Origin: Thermoleophilaceae bacterium
GTDB lineage: Bacteria; Actinomycetota; Thermoleophilia; Solirubrobacterales; Thermoleophilaceae
Assembly: GCA_040901445.1 (NCBI GenBank)
Contig: JBBDYQ010000007.1
Location: forward strand, 62,001-126,000
Length of the DNA: 64,000 nt
Direction of reading: 5' to 3'
Made by a program: the position numbers and the translations under genes. Shown here piece by piece: positions 24,131-31,843 of this stretch (position 1 is the first letter of the stretch; each line of letters opens with the position of its first letter). Below the pieces are notes generated by a model. The model saw only the letters and a list, made by a program, of their open reading frames with translations, was not told the DNA's origin and did no database searches.

Positions 24131-24476
24131 GCATCTCGGACAGGTCGCCCGTGGACAGGTCGCCCGTGGACAGGTCGAGCGGGTCCGGGCGCGCGCGGAC
24201 GGGCGCCGCCGAGGCCGCCTGAGGCAGCCGGACGGCGCAGCCCAGCGCGACCAGGCAGAGCGAGCCGCCGGCCGCGTTGCCCAGCGCGAGCTCGGCGGCC
24301 CCGTGTCCGACGAGGTTCACGTACGCCATGAGCAGGTTGACCATGACTCCGAGCAGCCACCCGAGCGGCGACTGCCCGGCGGCCGAGCGGCGGCTCACCA
24401 TGGCGAGGATCTGGGGCACCACCCCGGCGAGGCCGAGCAGGATTGCGAGCGTGGAGACGACGGAGAGGAGAGTCAC
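24039..24476 (-). CDS. SemiSWEET/PQ-loop-like small membrane protein
   Basis: A 145-aa protein whose first 85 residues form three hydrophobic helices. The PQ motif is in LAGVVPQILAMVSRRSAAG and an asparagine is in the second helix (VMVNLLMAYVNLVG), as in SemiSWEET half-transporters, which dimerise to carry sugars. The C-terminal 55 residues are charged and contain LSTGDLSTGDLS from a 15-bp tandem repeat, then an Arg/Glu-rich tail. The last 92 bases overlap tail-to-tail with the glycosyltransferase gene. Sugar transport is inferred from the family only. Confidence 0.65.
   Translation of the reverse strand: MTLLSVVSTLAILLGLAGVVPQILAMVSRRSAAGQSPLGWLLGVMVNLLMAYVNLVGHGAAELALGNAAGGSLCLVALGCAVRLPQAASAAPVRARPDPLDLSTGDLSTGDLSEMLTALAEESERREERRRARAPAEAERELAIA
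24138..24178. repeat. 15-bp tandem repeat inside the SemiSWEET-like gene
   Basis: GGACAGGTCGCCCGT is repeated 2.7 times in direct orientation. On the minus strand it encodes LSTGD twice plus LS. Because the unit is a multiple of three, copy-number change would not shift the reading frame. Confidence 0.85.
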
Positions 24477-24757
24477 GGGCGGGTCCTGGAGGGCAGAGGG
24501 TTTTCAGGCAGCACAAAGGCCGCTCGAAATGCCGATCGGAGTCGATTGGCGTTCGGGCGGCCCGTGATCGGCGGGGCGGTCTCGACCCCGGCCGAGGGAC
24601 TTACGTGTCGCGTGGGCTTGCATCCCCCGCGGAGACCGATGCGGCTGTTCCTCACGCAGTATCGGCATTTCGCGCCGGATCTTCAACGGCCCCGGGGCGA
24701 AAAGACGCGTCGTGTGACGCTTCGCACGCAGCGGCGGCCTGGGTTACGGTCAGGGCG

Positions 24758-25194
24758 ATGCGCCTGGCGCTTGCGATCGCACTCGCCGCATCCGCACTGG
24801 CGGCGGTTCCGCCGGGGACGGCCGCCCAGGAATTCGGAGAGCCCGCCGGCGGCCTCACGGTCTCGGTCCCGCACAGCAACCCACGAGGCACGTCGGGCCC
24901 CTTCGTGCACGCCACACCGGGGTCCTCATGCCAGACGGCGCCGATCCCCGGTGGCGGCTTCGTGTCACGCTGCGCGGACTCGCGCTATCCGCTGCCCAAG
25001 TCCGGGCGGCTCGGCGCTCTCCCGGGCGAGAACCTTCGTCTGCGCTTCGGGCAGGCGGGCGGCGCCAGGCCCTGCGGCCGCGCAACGGGGCTCGCCGCCG
25101 CTGGTGCCCGGGGCTCTACCGCGGGACGGTGGAGCGCCTCGTGCGGCCCGGGCACACAGTCACCGCCGGCAGGTTCGCCTTCCGCGTCCGCTGA
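24758..25194 (+). pseudogene. Frameshifted secreted-protein gene
   Basis: The reading frame from ATG 24758 starts with a clear signal peptide (MRLALAIALAASALAAVPPG) and a mature segment with two cysteines (SSCQTAP, VSRCADSR). It then loses sense. About 25050-25095 the frame one base earlier takes over, giving WCPGLYRGTVERLV and ending GRFAFRVR at a TGA (25194). This ending is typical of small secreted actinobacterial proteins. Joining the halves needs one restored base, so the gene is broken or the sequence has a one-base error. The function is unknown. Confidence 0.55.
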
Positions 25195-25241
25195 GCGCGC
25201 GCTTTCGCGGCTAGGGCTTCCCGGCCCCATCCCGGGACCGG

Positions 25242-25286
25242 ACCATGCGGAGTTGACCACCGTATGGGTGGCAAAGTCCGCACGGT
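25242..25286. repeat. 45-bp palindromic repeat, copy 1
   Basis: An imperfect palindrome with 20-base arms around a GTATG loop, lying between converging genes and 24 bp from the oxidoreductase stop. The reverse complement of the whole element matches the element at 58308-58352 at 41 of 45 positions, including the loop, so these are two copies of one dispersed intergenic sequence. It can form a hairpin on either strand and may act as a terminator. Confidence 0.8.
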
Positions 25287-25310
25287 TCGGCCCGGACGGT
25301 ACGAGTCAGC

Positions 25311-26684
25311 TCAGAGGCCGTGCTCCTCCAGCAGCCGCAGCCACAGCTCGCTGCGGGTGGGGAACGACGGCACGGCGTGCCAGAGGCGCTCGAGCGGCAC
25401 CTCGGCAACGATCGCGATCGTGGCTGCGTGGATGAAGTCGGCCACCTCCGCGCCCGTGAAGGTGGCGCCCACCAGCACGCGGCGGCCCTCGTCGACCACG
25501 ATGCGGGCAGTGCCCGGGGCGTTGCGGCCGTAGAAGCTGCCGCCGGCGTTGCCCGAGGTGGAGACGTCGACGGCCCGCACGTCCAGGCCGGCATCGCGCG
25601 CCGACGCCAGCGTGTGCCCCACCGCCGCGACCTGGGGGTCCGTGAACACCACGCGCGGGGAGAGCGGGCCGTCCGCCCCGTGCTCGTGGGCGGTCTCGCG
25701 CCCGAGGATGCGGTCCGCGGCGATGCGCCCCTGGTACTTGCCCATGTGCGTGAGCAGCACCCTGCCGTTGGCGTCGCCGATGGCGTACAGCCAGTCGATG
25801 CCCCCGGCGCGCATGTGGTCGTCCACCTCGACGGGCTCGCCCGGCTCGAGGCCGAGCGTGTCGAGGCCCAGGTCCTCGGTGTGCGGGCGCCGTCCCACGG
25901 CCACGAACAGCTCGTCGCCGCTCAGCGTCTGTCCGCCCTCGAGCTCGAGCGCGACGGCGCCGCCCTCACGGCGTGCGGCCGTGGCCTTCACGCCGGTGCG
26001 CACCTCCACCCCGCGCTCTCGCAGGGCGTCGGTGACCTGCTCGCTCGCGAACTCCTCCTCGCGCGCGAGCAGGCGATCGAGCGCCTCCACGACGGTCACC
26101 TCCGAGCCGAGCGATGACCACGCCTGCGCCATCTCCACCCCTGCCACACCGCCGCCGAGCACGAGCAGCCGGCCGGGCACGGCCTTCGCGGTGGTCATCT
26201 CGATGTTGGTCCACGGCTCCGCCTCGCGCAGCCCCGGGATCGGGGGCACGGACGCGCCGCTTCCCGTGGCGATGACCACGGCGCGGCGCGCCAGGAGCTC
26301 GTCGTCACCCACCGCCACCCGGCGCTCGCCCACGAGCCGGCCGTGCCCCCGGACCGCGCTTATGCCGCGCTCCTCCAGCCACGGAAGCTGGCCCGAGTCG
26401 TCGAGGTCGTGCACGACCTCGTCGCGGCGGGCCAGCACGGCGCCGGCGTCGATCTGCCCGCTGACCGCCTCCGCAGCCCCGGGGATGCGGCGCACCTCGG
26501 CGAGCGCCTCCGCTGGGCGCAGCAGCGCCTTGGACGGCATGCAGGCGTAGTAGGAGCACTCCCCGCCGATCAGGTGGCGCTCCACCAGCGCCACCTCCAG
26601 GCCCGCCTCGCCAAGCCGTCCTGCACAGACCTCGCCGGCGGGGCCGCCGCCGATGACCACGACGTCGACCTCGCGCTCGCTCAT
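25311..26684 (-). CDS. FAD-dependent pyridine nucleotide-disulfide oxidoreductase (Lpd/MerA-like)
   Basis: A 457-aa flavoprotein of the dihydrolipoamide dehydrogenase superfamily. The FAD motif is VVIGGGPAGEVCAG. The redox disulfide has C-x4-C spacing in GGECSYYACMPSK. The NAD(P) motif is VLGGGVAGVEMAQ, the second FAD motif is YAIGDANGR, and the C-terminal dimer-interface pair is in HAVPSFPTRSE. The CSYYAC wording differs from true E3 (CLNVGC), so it is more likely a specialised reductase than part of a 2-oxoacid dehydrogenase. The ATG overlaps the stop of the upstream DUF3817-like gene. Confidence 0.9.
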   Translation of the reverse strand: MSEREVDVVVIGGGPAGEVCAGRLGEAGLEVALVERHLIGGECSYYACMPSKALLRPAEALAEVRRIPGAAEAVSGQIDAGAVLARRDEVVHDLDDSGQLPWLEERGISAVRGHGRLVGERRVAVGDDELLARRAVVIATGSGASVPPIPGLREAEPWTNIEMTTAKAVPGRLLVLGGGVAGVEMAQAWSSLGSEVTVVEALDRLLAREEEFASEQVTDALRERGVEVRTGVKATAARREGGAVALELEGGQTLSGDELFVAVGRRPHTEDLGLDTLGLEPGEPVEVDDHMRAGGIDWLYAIGDANGRVLLTHMGKYQGRIAADRILGRETAHEHGADGPLSPRVVFTDPQVAAVGHTLASARDAGLDVRAVDVSTSGNAGGSFYGRNAPGTARIVVDEGRRVLVGATFTGAEVADFIHAATIAIVAEVPLERLWHAVPSFPTRSELWLRLLEEHGL

Positions 26685-26989
26685 ACCGGCTCGGCTGTGC
26701 GCAGCGAGCGGCGGATGCGGACGTCCCCGATGAGCGAGCCGGGGGGGCCGAGCGTGACCACGACCAGCGCGGGAAACCACCAGCTCCAGGCGCCGACGGC
26801 GGCGCCGCGCGCGCACAGCCCGACCAGGCCGAGGAAGCCCACGCCGTGGATCGGGCCCAGGACGTCCACCACCCCTTCCGAGTGGGACAGCGCCGCGATG
26901 ACCAGCGGCACGAGCAGGAAGGCGTCGGCGATGGCCAGGATGCGGATGGCGTCGAGGCGGCGGCGGATGGCGGCTGGGGTCCCGGGCAC
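26681..26989 (-). CDS. DUF3817-like small membrane protein
   Basis: A 102-aa protein with three hydrophobic segments. The first follows a basic N-terminus (RRRLDAIRILAIADAFLLVPL), and the middle contains the LGPIHGVGFLGLVGL segment. The GPIHG element between helices is characteristic of DUF3817 integral membrane proteins, which have no assigned role. It overlaps the oxidoreductase start by four bases and lies 57 bp downstream of a small acidic protein gene. Confidence 0.65.
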   Translation of the reverse strand: MPGTPAAIRRRLDAIRILAIADAFLLVPLVIAALSHSEGVVDVLGPIHGVGFLGLVGLCARGAAVGAWSWWFPALVVVTLGPPGSLIGDVRIRRSLRTAEPV

Positions 26990-27046
26990 GGCGGCTGATC
27001 TTAGACGGCCTCTTCAGGCGACCCCGGACCCGGGCCGGACGGCCGC

Positions 27047-27403
27047 CTACTCGTGCGGCGGAGGACTCTCGCTGAGCTCCGCGTCGCGCTCGGCCTGACG
27101 GTCGGGCGCCTCGGTGGACTCGACCGTGTCCGCCTCGCCGTAGGCGGCGCCGCTGCTGCCGCTCTCCGGCTCGTCGGGCATGGCGTCGCCCGCGGGCTCC
27201 GCGCCGCCGTCGCCGTGTGAGGCGTTCTCCTCGAGCGCGGCTTCGGCTTCCTCGAAGCCCTCCGCCTCTCCCCCGCCCGCCTCGGCGACGGGCTGGTCGG
27301 CCGGGTCCCCGCCCTGGTCCGGGTTCTCGCCGCCGATCGAGCCGGCCTCCTCGGCTGCCCGCTCGGCCTCGCGGCGGGCGCTGGTGTCGTCGTGTCGTTC
27401 CAT
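27047..27403 (-). CDS. Small acidic, probably disordered protein
   Basis: A 118-aa protein rich in Glu, Gly, Asp and Ala with no hydrophobic core. An N-terminal helix RREAERAAEEAGSIGG is followed by a recognisable conserved-looking block EAGGGEAEGFEEAEAALEEN and ASHGDGG; the rest is low complexity. Similar blocks occur in short uncharacterised actinobacterial proteins, but I cannot name the family. ATG 27403 was chosen; a TTG lies two codons earlier. It follows the last MCE gene after 38 bp and may be co-transcribed. Confidence 0.6.
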   Translation of the reverse strand: MERHDDTSARREAERAAEEAGSIGGENPDQGGDPADQPVAEAGGGEAEGFEEAEAALEENASHGDGGAEPAGDAMPDEPESGSSGAAYGEADTVESTEAPDRQAERDAELSESPPPHE

Positions 27404-27441
27404 GGCCAAGCCCCTGCCCGGGCGGGCATCCCCGGAAACGC

Positions 27442-28905
27442 CTAGGGCGTGGCTGGCTCGCGCCCTGCGTCGCCGTCCGGCTTGGCCACGAGGTCGTCCT
27501 CGCCGGCGCCGGGGACGGGGAAGCGCGTTCCGTCATAGAGCGACGGCGGTTGCACGAAGCACGGCGGCAGCCCGGGCCTGGGGGCCGGCTGCTCGCCACC
27601 GGCGGGCTTGCAGTCGAACGCCTCGTACATGCCGAGCGCGCGGGCGCGCTTGACGTAGTTCGGAGACGGGTAGGCGTTCCCGCGCTCGATGGGCTGGCGG
27701 GTGCGCTGCAGCGCAAGCCCGCTGGAGTTGAGGATCCCGATCTGGCGCAGGTAGTGACGCGGGCCCTCCCCCTCCGGCGTGGGCAGCGTGGCGTTGAGGG
27801 TGTTGCCACCGCGGGAGATGAAGTCCGAGACCTGCTCCTGCTGGAAGTTGAGCAGCGCGATTATCGGGTTGAGCTGCTGCAGGTACGGATGCAGGGAGCC
27901 GAGCACCGGCGAGGCGCCGCGCAGGAAGTCCGCGGCGCGTGGCAGCGTGCCCGGGGCCTCGTCGATCACCGGGTCGAGGTTGCGGAAGAGTCCCTCGAGG
28001 TCGGGCGCGAGGCGGCCGACGTCGCGCAGCGTGGGCGCCAGGTCGGTGGCCACCGGCTGCAGGTCCTCCACCAGGGGCTGCGTGTCCACGGAGAAGCGCT
28101 CGAGGCGCGCCACGGTGATGCGCGTCTCGTCGAGGAAGGTGGGCAGGATGTCGATCGTCTGGGCCAGCGCCTCGTTTCGTGAGGCCAGCGCCCCGAACGT
28201 GTTGTCCGCGTTGACGATCAGCTCTTGGAACTGCCCGCGCCGCTCGTTGATGGCCCCGAGCGCGATGCCCGTGTTCTTGACGAGCCGGCGCAGCGCCGGC
28301 TCCTCCTCGTCGAGCACCTCGAGCACGTCGGCGCCGGTGGCCACGAAGCGCGGCAGGTTGCCGAAGGCGTCGCTGAGGTCCTCCCCCCTCCCCTTGTCGA
28401 TGGCCGTGGCCAGCTCGCGGACCCAGCCCTGGAGGTTCGAGCGGGTGTCCTCGTCGAAGGCGCTGATGACCTCGTCGATCTCGACCGACTCCTCCACTCG
28501 GGCGTCCTCCAGCGTGTGGCCGTCGTGGAGCGGCTCGGCATCGCGTGGCCCGGCGCTGAGCTCGACGTAGGTCTGGCCCAGCAGCGACTTGGGCCGCAGG
28601 ATGGCCCGTGCCTCGGAGCCGATCGGCGCGTACGCCTCGTCGAGCTCGATCTCGGCGATCGTGCCCCCGCCCTCGGCCAGCGAGGTCTTCTTGACCTTGC
28701 CCACGTTGAGCCCCGCCATGCGGACGTCGGCCTCCTGCACGAGCAGCGTGGCCTCGTCGAAGCGCACGTTGAAGCGGTAGCCCTCCGGCCGCAGCGGCGA
28801 CGGCCCGCCGAACGAGACCCACAGGAACAGCAGCAGCCCGAAGCACGACAGCGTGAACGCCACCATTGCGGCGAGCTTTGCGGTGGTCGGTGTCTGCTTC
28901 TGCAT
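27442..28905 (-). CDS. MCE-family protein, sixth in the cluster
   Basis: A 487-aa membrane-anchored substrate-binding subunit of an MCE lipid transporter. One N-terminal helix (about residues 8-32, AAMVAFTLSCFGLLLFLWV) precedes the MCE domain. The domain begins GYRFNVRFDEATLLVQEADVRMAGLNVGKV and contains LLGQTYVELS. A long helical needle region (about 150-380) with repeated leucines follows, and the tail is proline-rich with two cysteines (FDCKPAGG, PPCFVQPP). ATG 28905 was chosen; GTG 28917 would overlap the previous gene. It is the last MCE gene. Confidence 0.9.
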   Translation of the reverse strand: MQKQTPTTAKLAAMVAFTLSCFGLLLFLWVSFGGPSPLRPEGYRFNVRFDEATLLVQEADVRMAGLNVGKVKKTSLAEGGGTIAEIELDEAYAPIGSEARAILRPKSLLGQTYVELSAGPRDAEPLHDGHTLEDARVEESVEIDEVISAFDEDTRSNLQGWVRELATAIDKGRGEDLSDAFGNLPRFVATGADVLEVLDEEEPALRRLVKNTGIALGAINERRGQFQELIVNADNTFGALASRNEALAQTIDILPTFLDETRITVARLERFSVDTQPLVEDLQPVATDLAPTLRDVGRLAPDLEGLFRNLDPVIDEAPGTLPRAADFLRGASPVLGSLHPYLQQLNPIIALLNFQQEQVSDFISRGGNTLNATLPTPEGEGPRHYLRQIGILNSSGLALQRTRQPIERGNAYPSPNYVKRARALGMYEAFDCKPAGGEQPAPRPGLPPCFVQPPSLYDGTRFPVPGAGEDDLVAKPDGDAGREPATP

Positions 28906-28907
28906 GG

Positions 28908-30248
28908 CTAGGGGCACAGCCCCGGGTCGGAGAGCACGTCGCCCAGGCCGAGGATCTCCTCGACGATGGCCGCACCGCCGGGCTCCTGCACGAGCCCGAG
29001 GTAGGTCGAGCAGCTGGCCAGCGGCACGAAGCGCCGCAGCGGGCCCTGGGCGTCGCCTGTGGCGAACAGGGAGTTGGAGTTCTTCGCCACCCAGGCGAGC
29101 CAGTACAGGAGGCCCTCCTCGCGGGCGGTGTCGGCCGCGAGGTCGCCCGAGAGCTGTTCGGCGCCGCCCGGGTTGAAGGCGGCGATGTTGAAGAAGCGGT
29201 TGAGCTCGTAGAAGCTCTCGCGCAGATCGGGGCTGGCCTCGCCGAGATCCTCGGCGGCGGGCCGGAGGTCGTCGATGTAGGGACGCGCGTCGCGCACGAA
29301 CGGCCGGATGCGCTCGCGGAGCACGGGCTCGATCTCCTCGCCGAGCGGGCGCAGCTCGGAGTTGGCCGCGTCGAGCTCGCGCACCGCGGGGCGCAGCGCC
29401 TCGAACGCCGGGCCCGCGACGTCACCGAGCTCACGCACCCGCCGGAGCGTGGCCTCGGTCTGGGCGAGCGCGGACGGCAGCCGCTCGACGGCCTGCGAGA
29501 TCTCGGCGTCCTGCAGCGCCAGCTTGTCGAAGACCTCGCTCGACGCGGACACCAGCTCCACGAGGCGGCGGTCCTCACGTCCGAGTCGCTCGATCGTCGA
29601 GCCGTAGTTGTTGATGAGCCGCGCCAGGTTCTCGCGCCGCGTGGCCACCAGCCGGTTCAGCCGCGAGAGGTCGCGGTGCAGCGGGCCGAGCCGGCGGAAC
29701 ACCTCGCGCAGGTCGCCGCCGCGGTCCTCCAGGCCCTTCCCCGCGCCGTTGATCAGCAGCTTGAGGTAGTCGCGGGTGTCGCGGTCCAGTGCCGAGAGGA
29801 TCTCGTCCGGGTTGACGTCGGTGGACGTGTTCGCGGCGGCGATCACGCCGTCCTCCTCGACGGCCGGCGCCCCCGGGCTGCCGGGATCGAGCGCGAGGAA
29901 CATGTCCTTCAGGCCGGTGCGCGGGCGCAGCAGCGCTGTGGCGTCCCTGCGCACGAGCTCGGAGTAGCGCTCCTCGAGATCGAGCCGCACGCGAGCCTTG
30001 CCCTCGTGCAGCTCCACGGTTCCGATCGAGCCCACTTCCATGCCTGACACCCGGACGGTCTGTCCCTGCCCGGGCGTGACCGCCTGCGCGTTCTGCAGCT
30101 CGACCCAGACGACGAACGGCTTCTCCTCCAGGATCGGGAAGCGCAGCCGCTGGTTGGCGAGCAGGTATCCGCCCACGCCTATCCCCACGGCGAACATCGC
30201 GAGCAGGGCGACGAAGTCGCGCGTGTGCTTGCGGATGGCGGTCCTCAT
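28908..30248 (-). CDS. MCE-family protein, fifth in the cluster
   Basis: 446 aa. A basic N-terminus (MRTAIRKHTRDF) leads into one transmembrane helix (about 12-31). The MCE domain contains VTPGQGQTVRVSGMEVGSIG and ends near FLALDPGSPG. A helical region (about 140-390) precedes a C-terminal segment with PLASCSTYLGL and the final LCP. The repeated EV..LRP.A..L pattern is that of the helical barrel that conducts lipid in MCE complexes. The ATG overlaps the previous gene's stop by four bases. Confidence 0.9.
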   Translation of the reverse strand: MRTAIRKHTRDFVALLAMFAVGIGVGGYLLANQRLRFPILEEKPFVVWVELQNAQAVTPGQGQTVRVSGMEVGSIGTVELHEGKARVRLDLEERYSELVRRDATALLRPRTGLKDMFLALDPGSPGAPAVEEDGVIAAANTSTDVNPDEILSALDRDTRDYLKLLINGAGKGLEDRGGDLREVFRRLGPLHRDLSRLNRLVATRRENLARLINNYGSTIERLGREDRRLVELVSASSEVFDKLALQDAEISQAVERLPSALAQTEATLRRVRELGDVAGPAFEALRPAVRELDAANSELRPLGEEIEPVLRERIRPFVRDARPYIDDLRPAAEDLGEASPDLRESFYELNRFFNIAAFNPGGAEQLSGDLAADTAREEGLLYWLAWVAKNSNSLFATGDAQGPLRRFVPLASCSTYLGLVQEPGGAAIVEEILGLGDVLSDPGLCP

Positions 30249-31843
30249 CGGCGCTCCCTCCAGCGCCCATCCCGCGTGCGTACGAGTCCGAGCAGGTCGG
30301 ACTGGAGCTCGATCCCCTCCTCGGAGAACTGCAGGGGGTCGATCGAGGGCAGGCCGCGCAGGACCGAGTCGAGGTGGGTCGTGATCTCCTCGAGCTGCTC
30401 CGCTCCGAGCTCGGCCCGGCGGCGGTCCGAGGCGGTCCGCTGCGGCTGTGCCTGAACCTGCTGGTCACCCGCGGCGGCCGGTGCGCTCAGGTCCGGGGGC
30501 TCCTGGGTCTCGCACGGCACGTTCGGCCGGAACACCGGGGCCTGCGGGGGCCGCGGCGGCCGGACGCCGAGCAGCGGCAGGCCGACCTGCCCGTAGAGGC
30601 GCTCGCCGAGCTCGCCGGTGGAGACCACGGTGGTGGCGCCGCTGGTGGCGAGCGTGCGGAAGTACGGGGTGTTGGCGTCGGCCAGCCTGCTCTCGCCGGA
30701 CAGCCCGACGAACGCCCGCGGCGACTCCTCGAAGAAGGCCTCGCCCGAGTGCTCCGGGAAGGCGGGGTCGGGAACGGGCGTGGTGGAGAACGGCAGCAGC
30801 ACGCGGTTCTGGCAGCGGGCCAGCGCGCGGGTCTGCTCGAAGCTGCGCGCCGAGCGCTCGTTGAGGCGCACGAGGGCGGGCACGGTCTCGCGCAGGTCCT
30901 CGGCGAGGCCGCCGGCCTCGCCGGGCGACACCAGCCTGCGCGCCTGCGTGATGAAGGGGATCTGGGCGTCGAGCGTGGCCCGCGAGGAGCGCGCCCCCGG
31001 CAGGGCGTCGCGGGCGAAGGCGCGTATGGAGGGCAGCGCGGTGTTGAGCGACTGCAGCGCCGGACGGCCCTCGCGCAGCACGTCGCGCAGCTCCGGGATG
31101 GCCGCGCGCAGGTTGTCCTCCTGCTCGGCGAAGGAGGCCACGGTGGCGTTGAGGTCGGTGACCAGGTCCATCAGGGCCCGCTCGTCCCGCGACAGCGCGC
31201 CGAACACGCGCGCCTGGCCGTCGAGCACGCGCGTGAGGTCGTGCTCCTCCTCGCCGAGCGTGGCCTGGCTCACCAGCGCGGTGTTGCGGTAGGCGGACTC
31301 CCAGTGGCGGATGGCCTGGTTGAACCCGCGGGCGCCGGACCCGCGGTAGCCGTCCGAGAGCTCCCGCAGAAGCGATTGGAGGTCCTCGCGGGTGTCCGAC
31401 TGGAGCGCGCTGAGCACCTGGCCGAACTGGACCGGGAAGGCGGTCTGGTTGGGCGGGATCGTGTGCCCCGAGTCCACCTCCCGGGCGGGGGGAGAGCCGG
31501 GGTGCAGCTCCACGAAGTAGTTGCCCTCGAGGAACAGGCGCGAGCGGACCTTGAGCTCGGCGTCGCGCTTGATGGGCAGCGCCTCGTCGTCGAGCTCCAT
31601 CGTGACCCGCGCCATCCCGGAGCCGTCGCCGAGCGACTCGACACGCGTGACCTTGCCCACATCGATCCCGGCGATGCGCACGGGCGAGCGGACGGCGAGG
31701 TTGTTGGCCGACTCGAACACGGCCTTGAGCTCGTAGGGCTGGGCGAACGGGTTGGACTTCGTGAACGCGAAGTAGGTCCCGAACACCACGAGCACGAGGC
31801 CGATCAGCCCGATGCCGAACGGTGTGGCGCGCCGCCGGCTCAC
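30245..31843 (-). CDS. MCE-family protein, fourth in the cluster
   Basis: 532 aa. The start is GTG in a GTGA overlap with the upstream gene. One N-terminal helix (GIGLIGLVLVVFGTYFAF) is followed by a canonical MCE domain with SANNLAVRSPVRIAGIDVGKVTRVE and FLEGNYFVELHPGSP. The helical region runs to about residue 370. The C-terminal ~140 residues are proline- and glutamine-rich with one cysteine (PNVPCETQEPP) and a final helix DSVLRGLPSIDPLQF. It is the longest C-terminal tail of the set after the second gene. Confidence 0.9.
   Translation of the reverse strand: MSRRRATPFGIGLIGLVLVVFGTYFAFTKSNPFAQPYELKAVFESANNLAVRSPVRIAGIDVGKVTRVESLGDGSGMARVTMELDDEALPIKRDAELKVRSRLFLEGNYFVELHPGSPPAREVDSGHTIPPNQTAFPVQFGQVLSALQSDTREDLQSLLRELSDGYRGSGARGFNQAIRHWESAYRNTALVSQATLGEEEHDLTRVLDGQARVFGALSRDERALMDLVTDLNATVASFAEQEDNLRAAIPELRDVLREGRPALQSLNTALPSIRAFARDALPGARSSRATLDAQIPFITQARRLVSPGEAGGLAEDLRETVPALVRLNERSARSFEQTRALARCQNRVLLPFSTTPVPDPAFPEHSGEAFFEESPRAFVGLSGESRLADANTPYFRTLATSGATTVVSTGELGERLYGQVGLPLLGVRPPRPPQAPVFRPNVPCETQEPPDLSAPAAAGDQQVQAQPQRTASDRRRAELGAEQLEEITTHLDSVLRGLPSIDPLQFSEEGIELQSDLLGLVRTRDGRWRERR

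Noticed and set aside
25311-27809. Very long open frame extending the oxidoreductase upstream
   Set aside because: The extension runs through the DUF3817-like and acidic protein genes on the same strand in another frame and is Arg/Pro-rich shadow sequence; the flavoprotein homology starts at ATG 26684.
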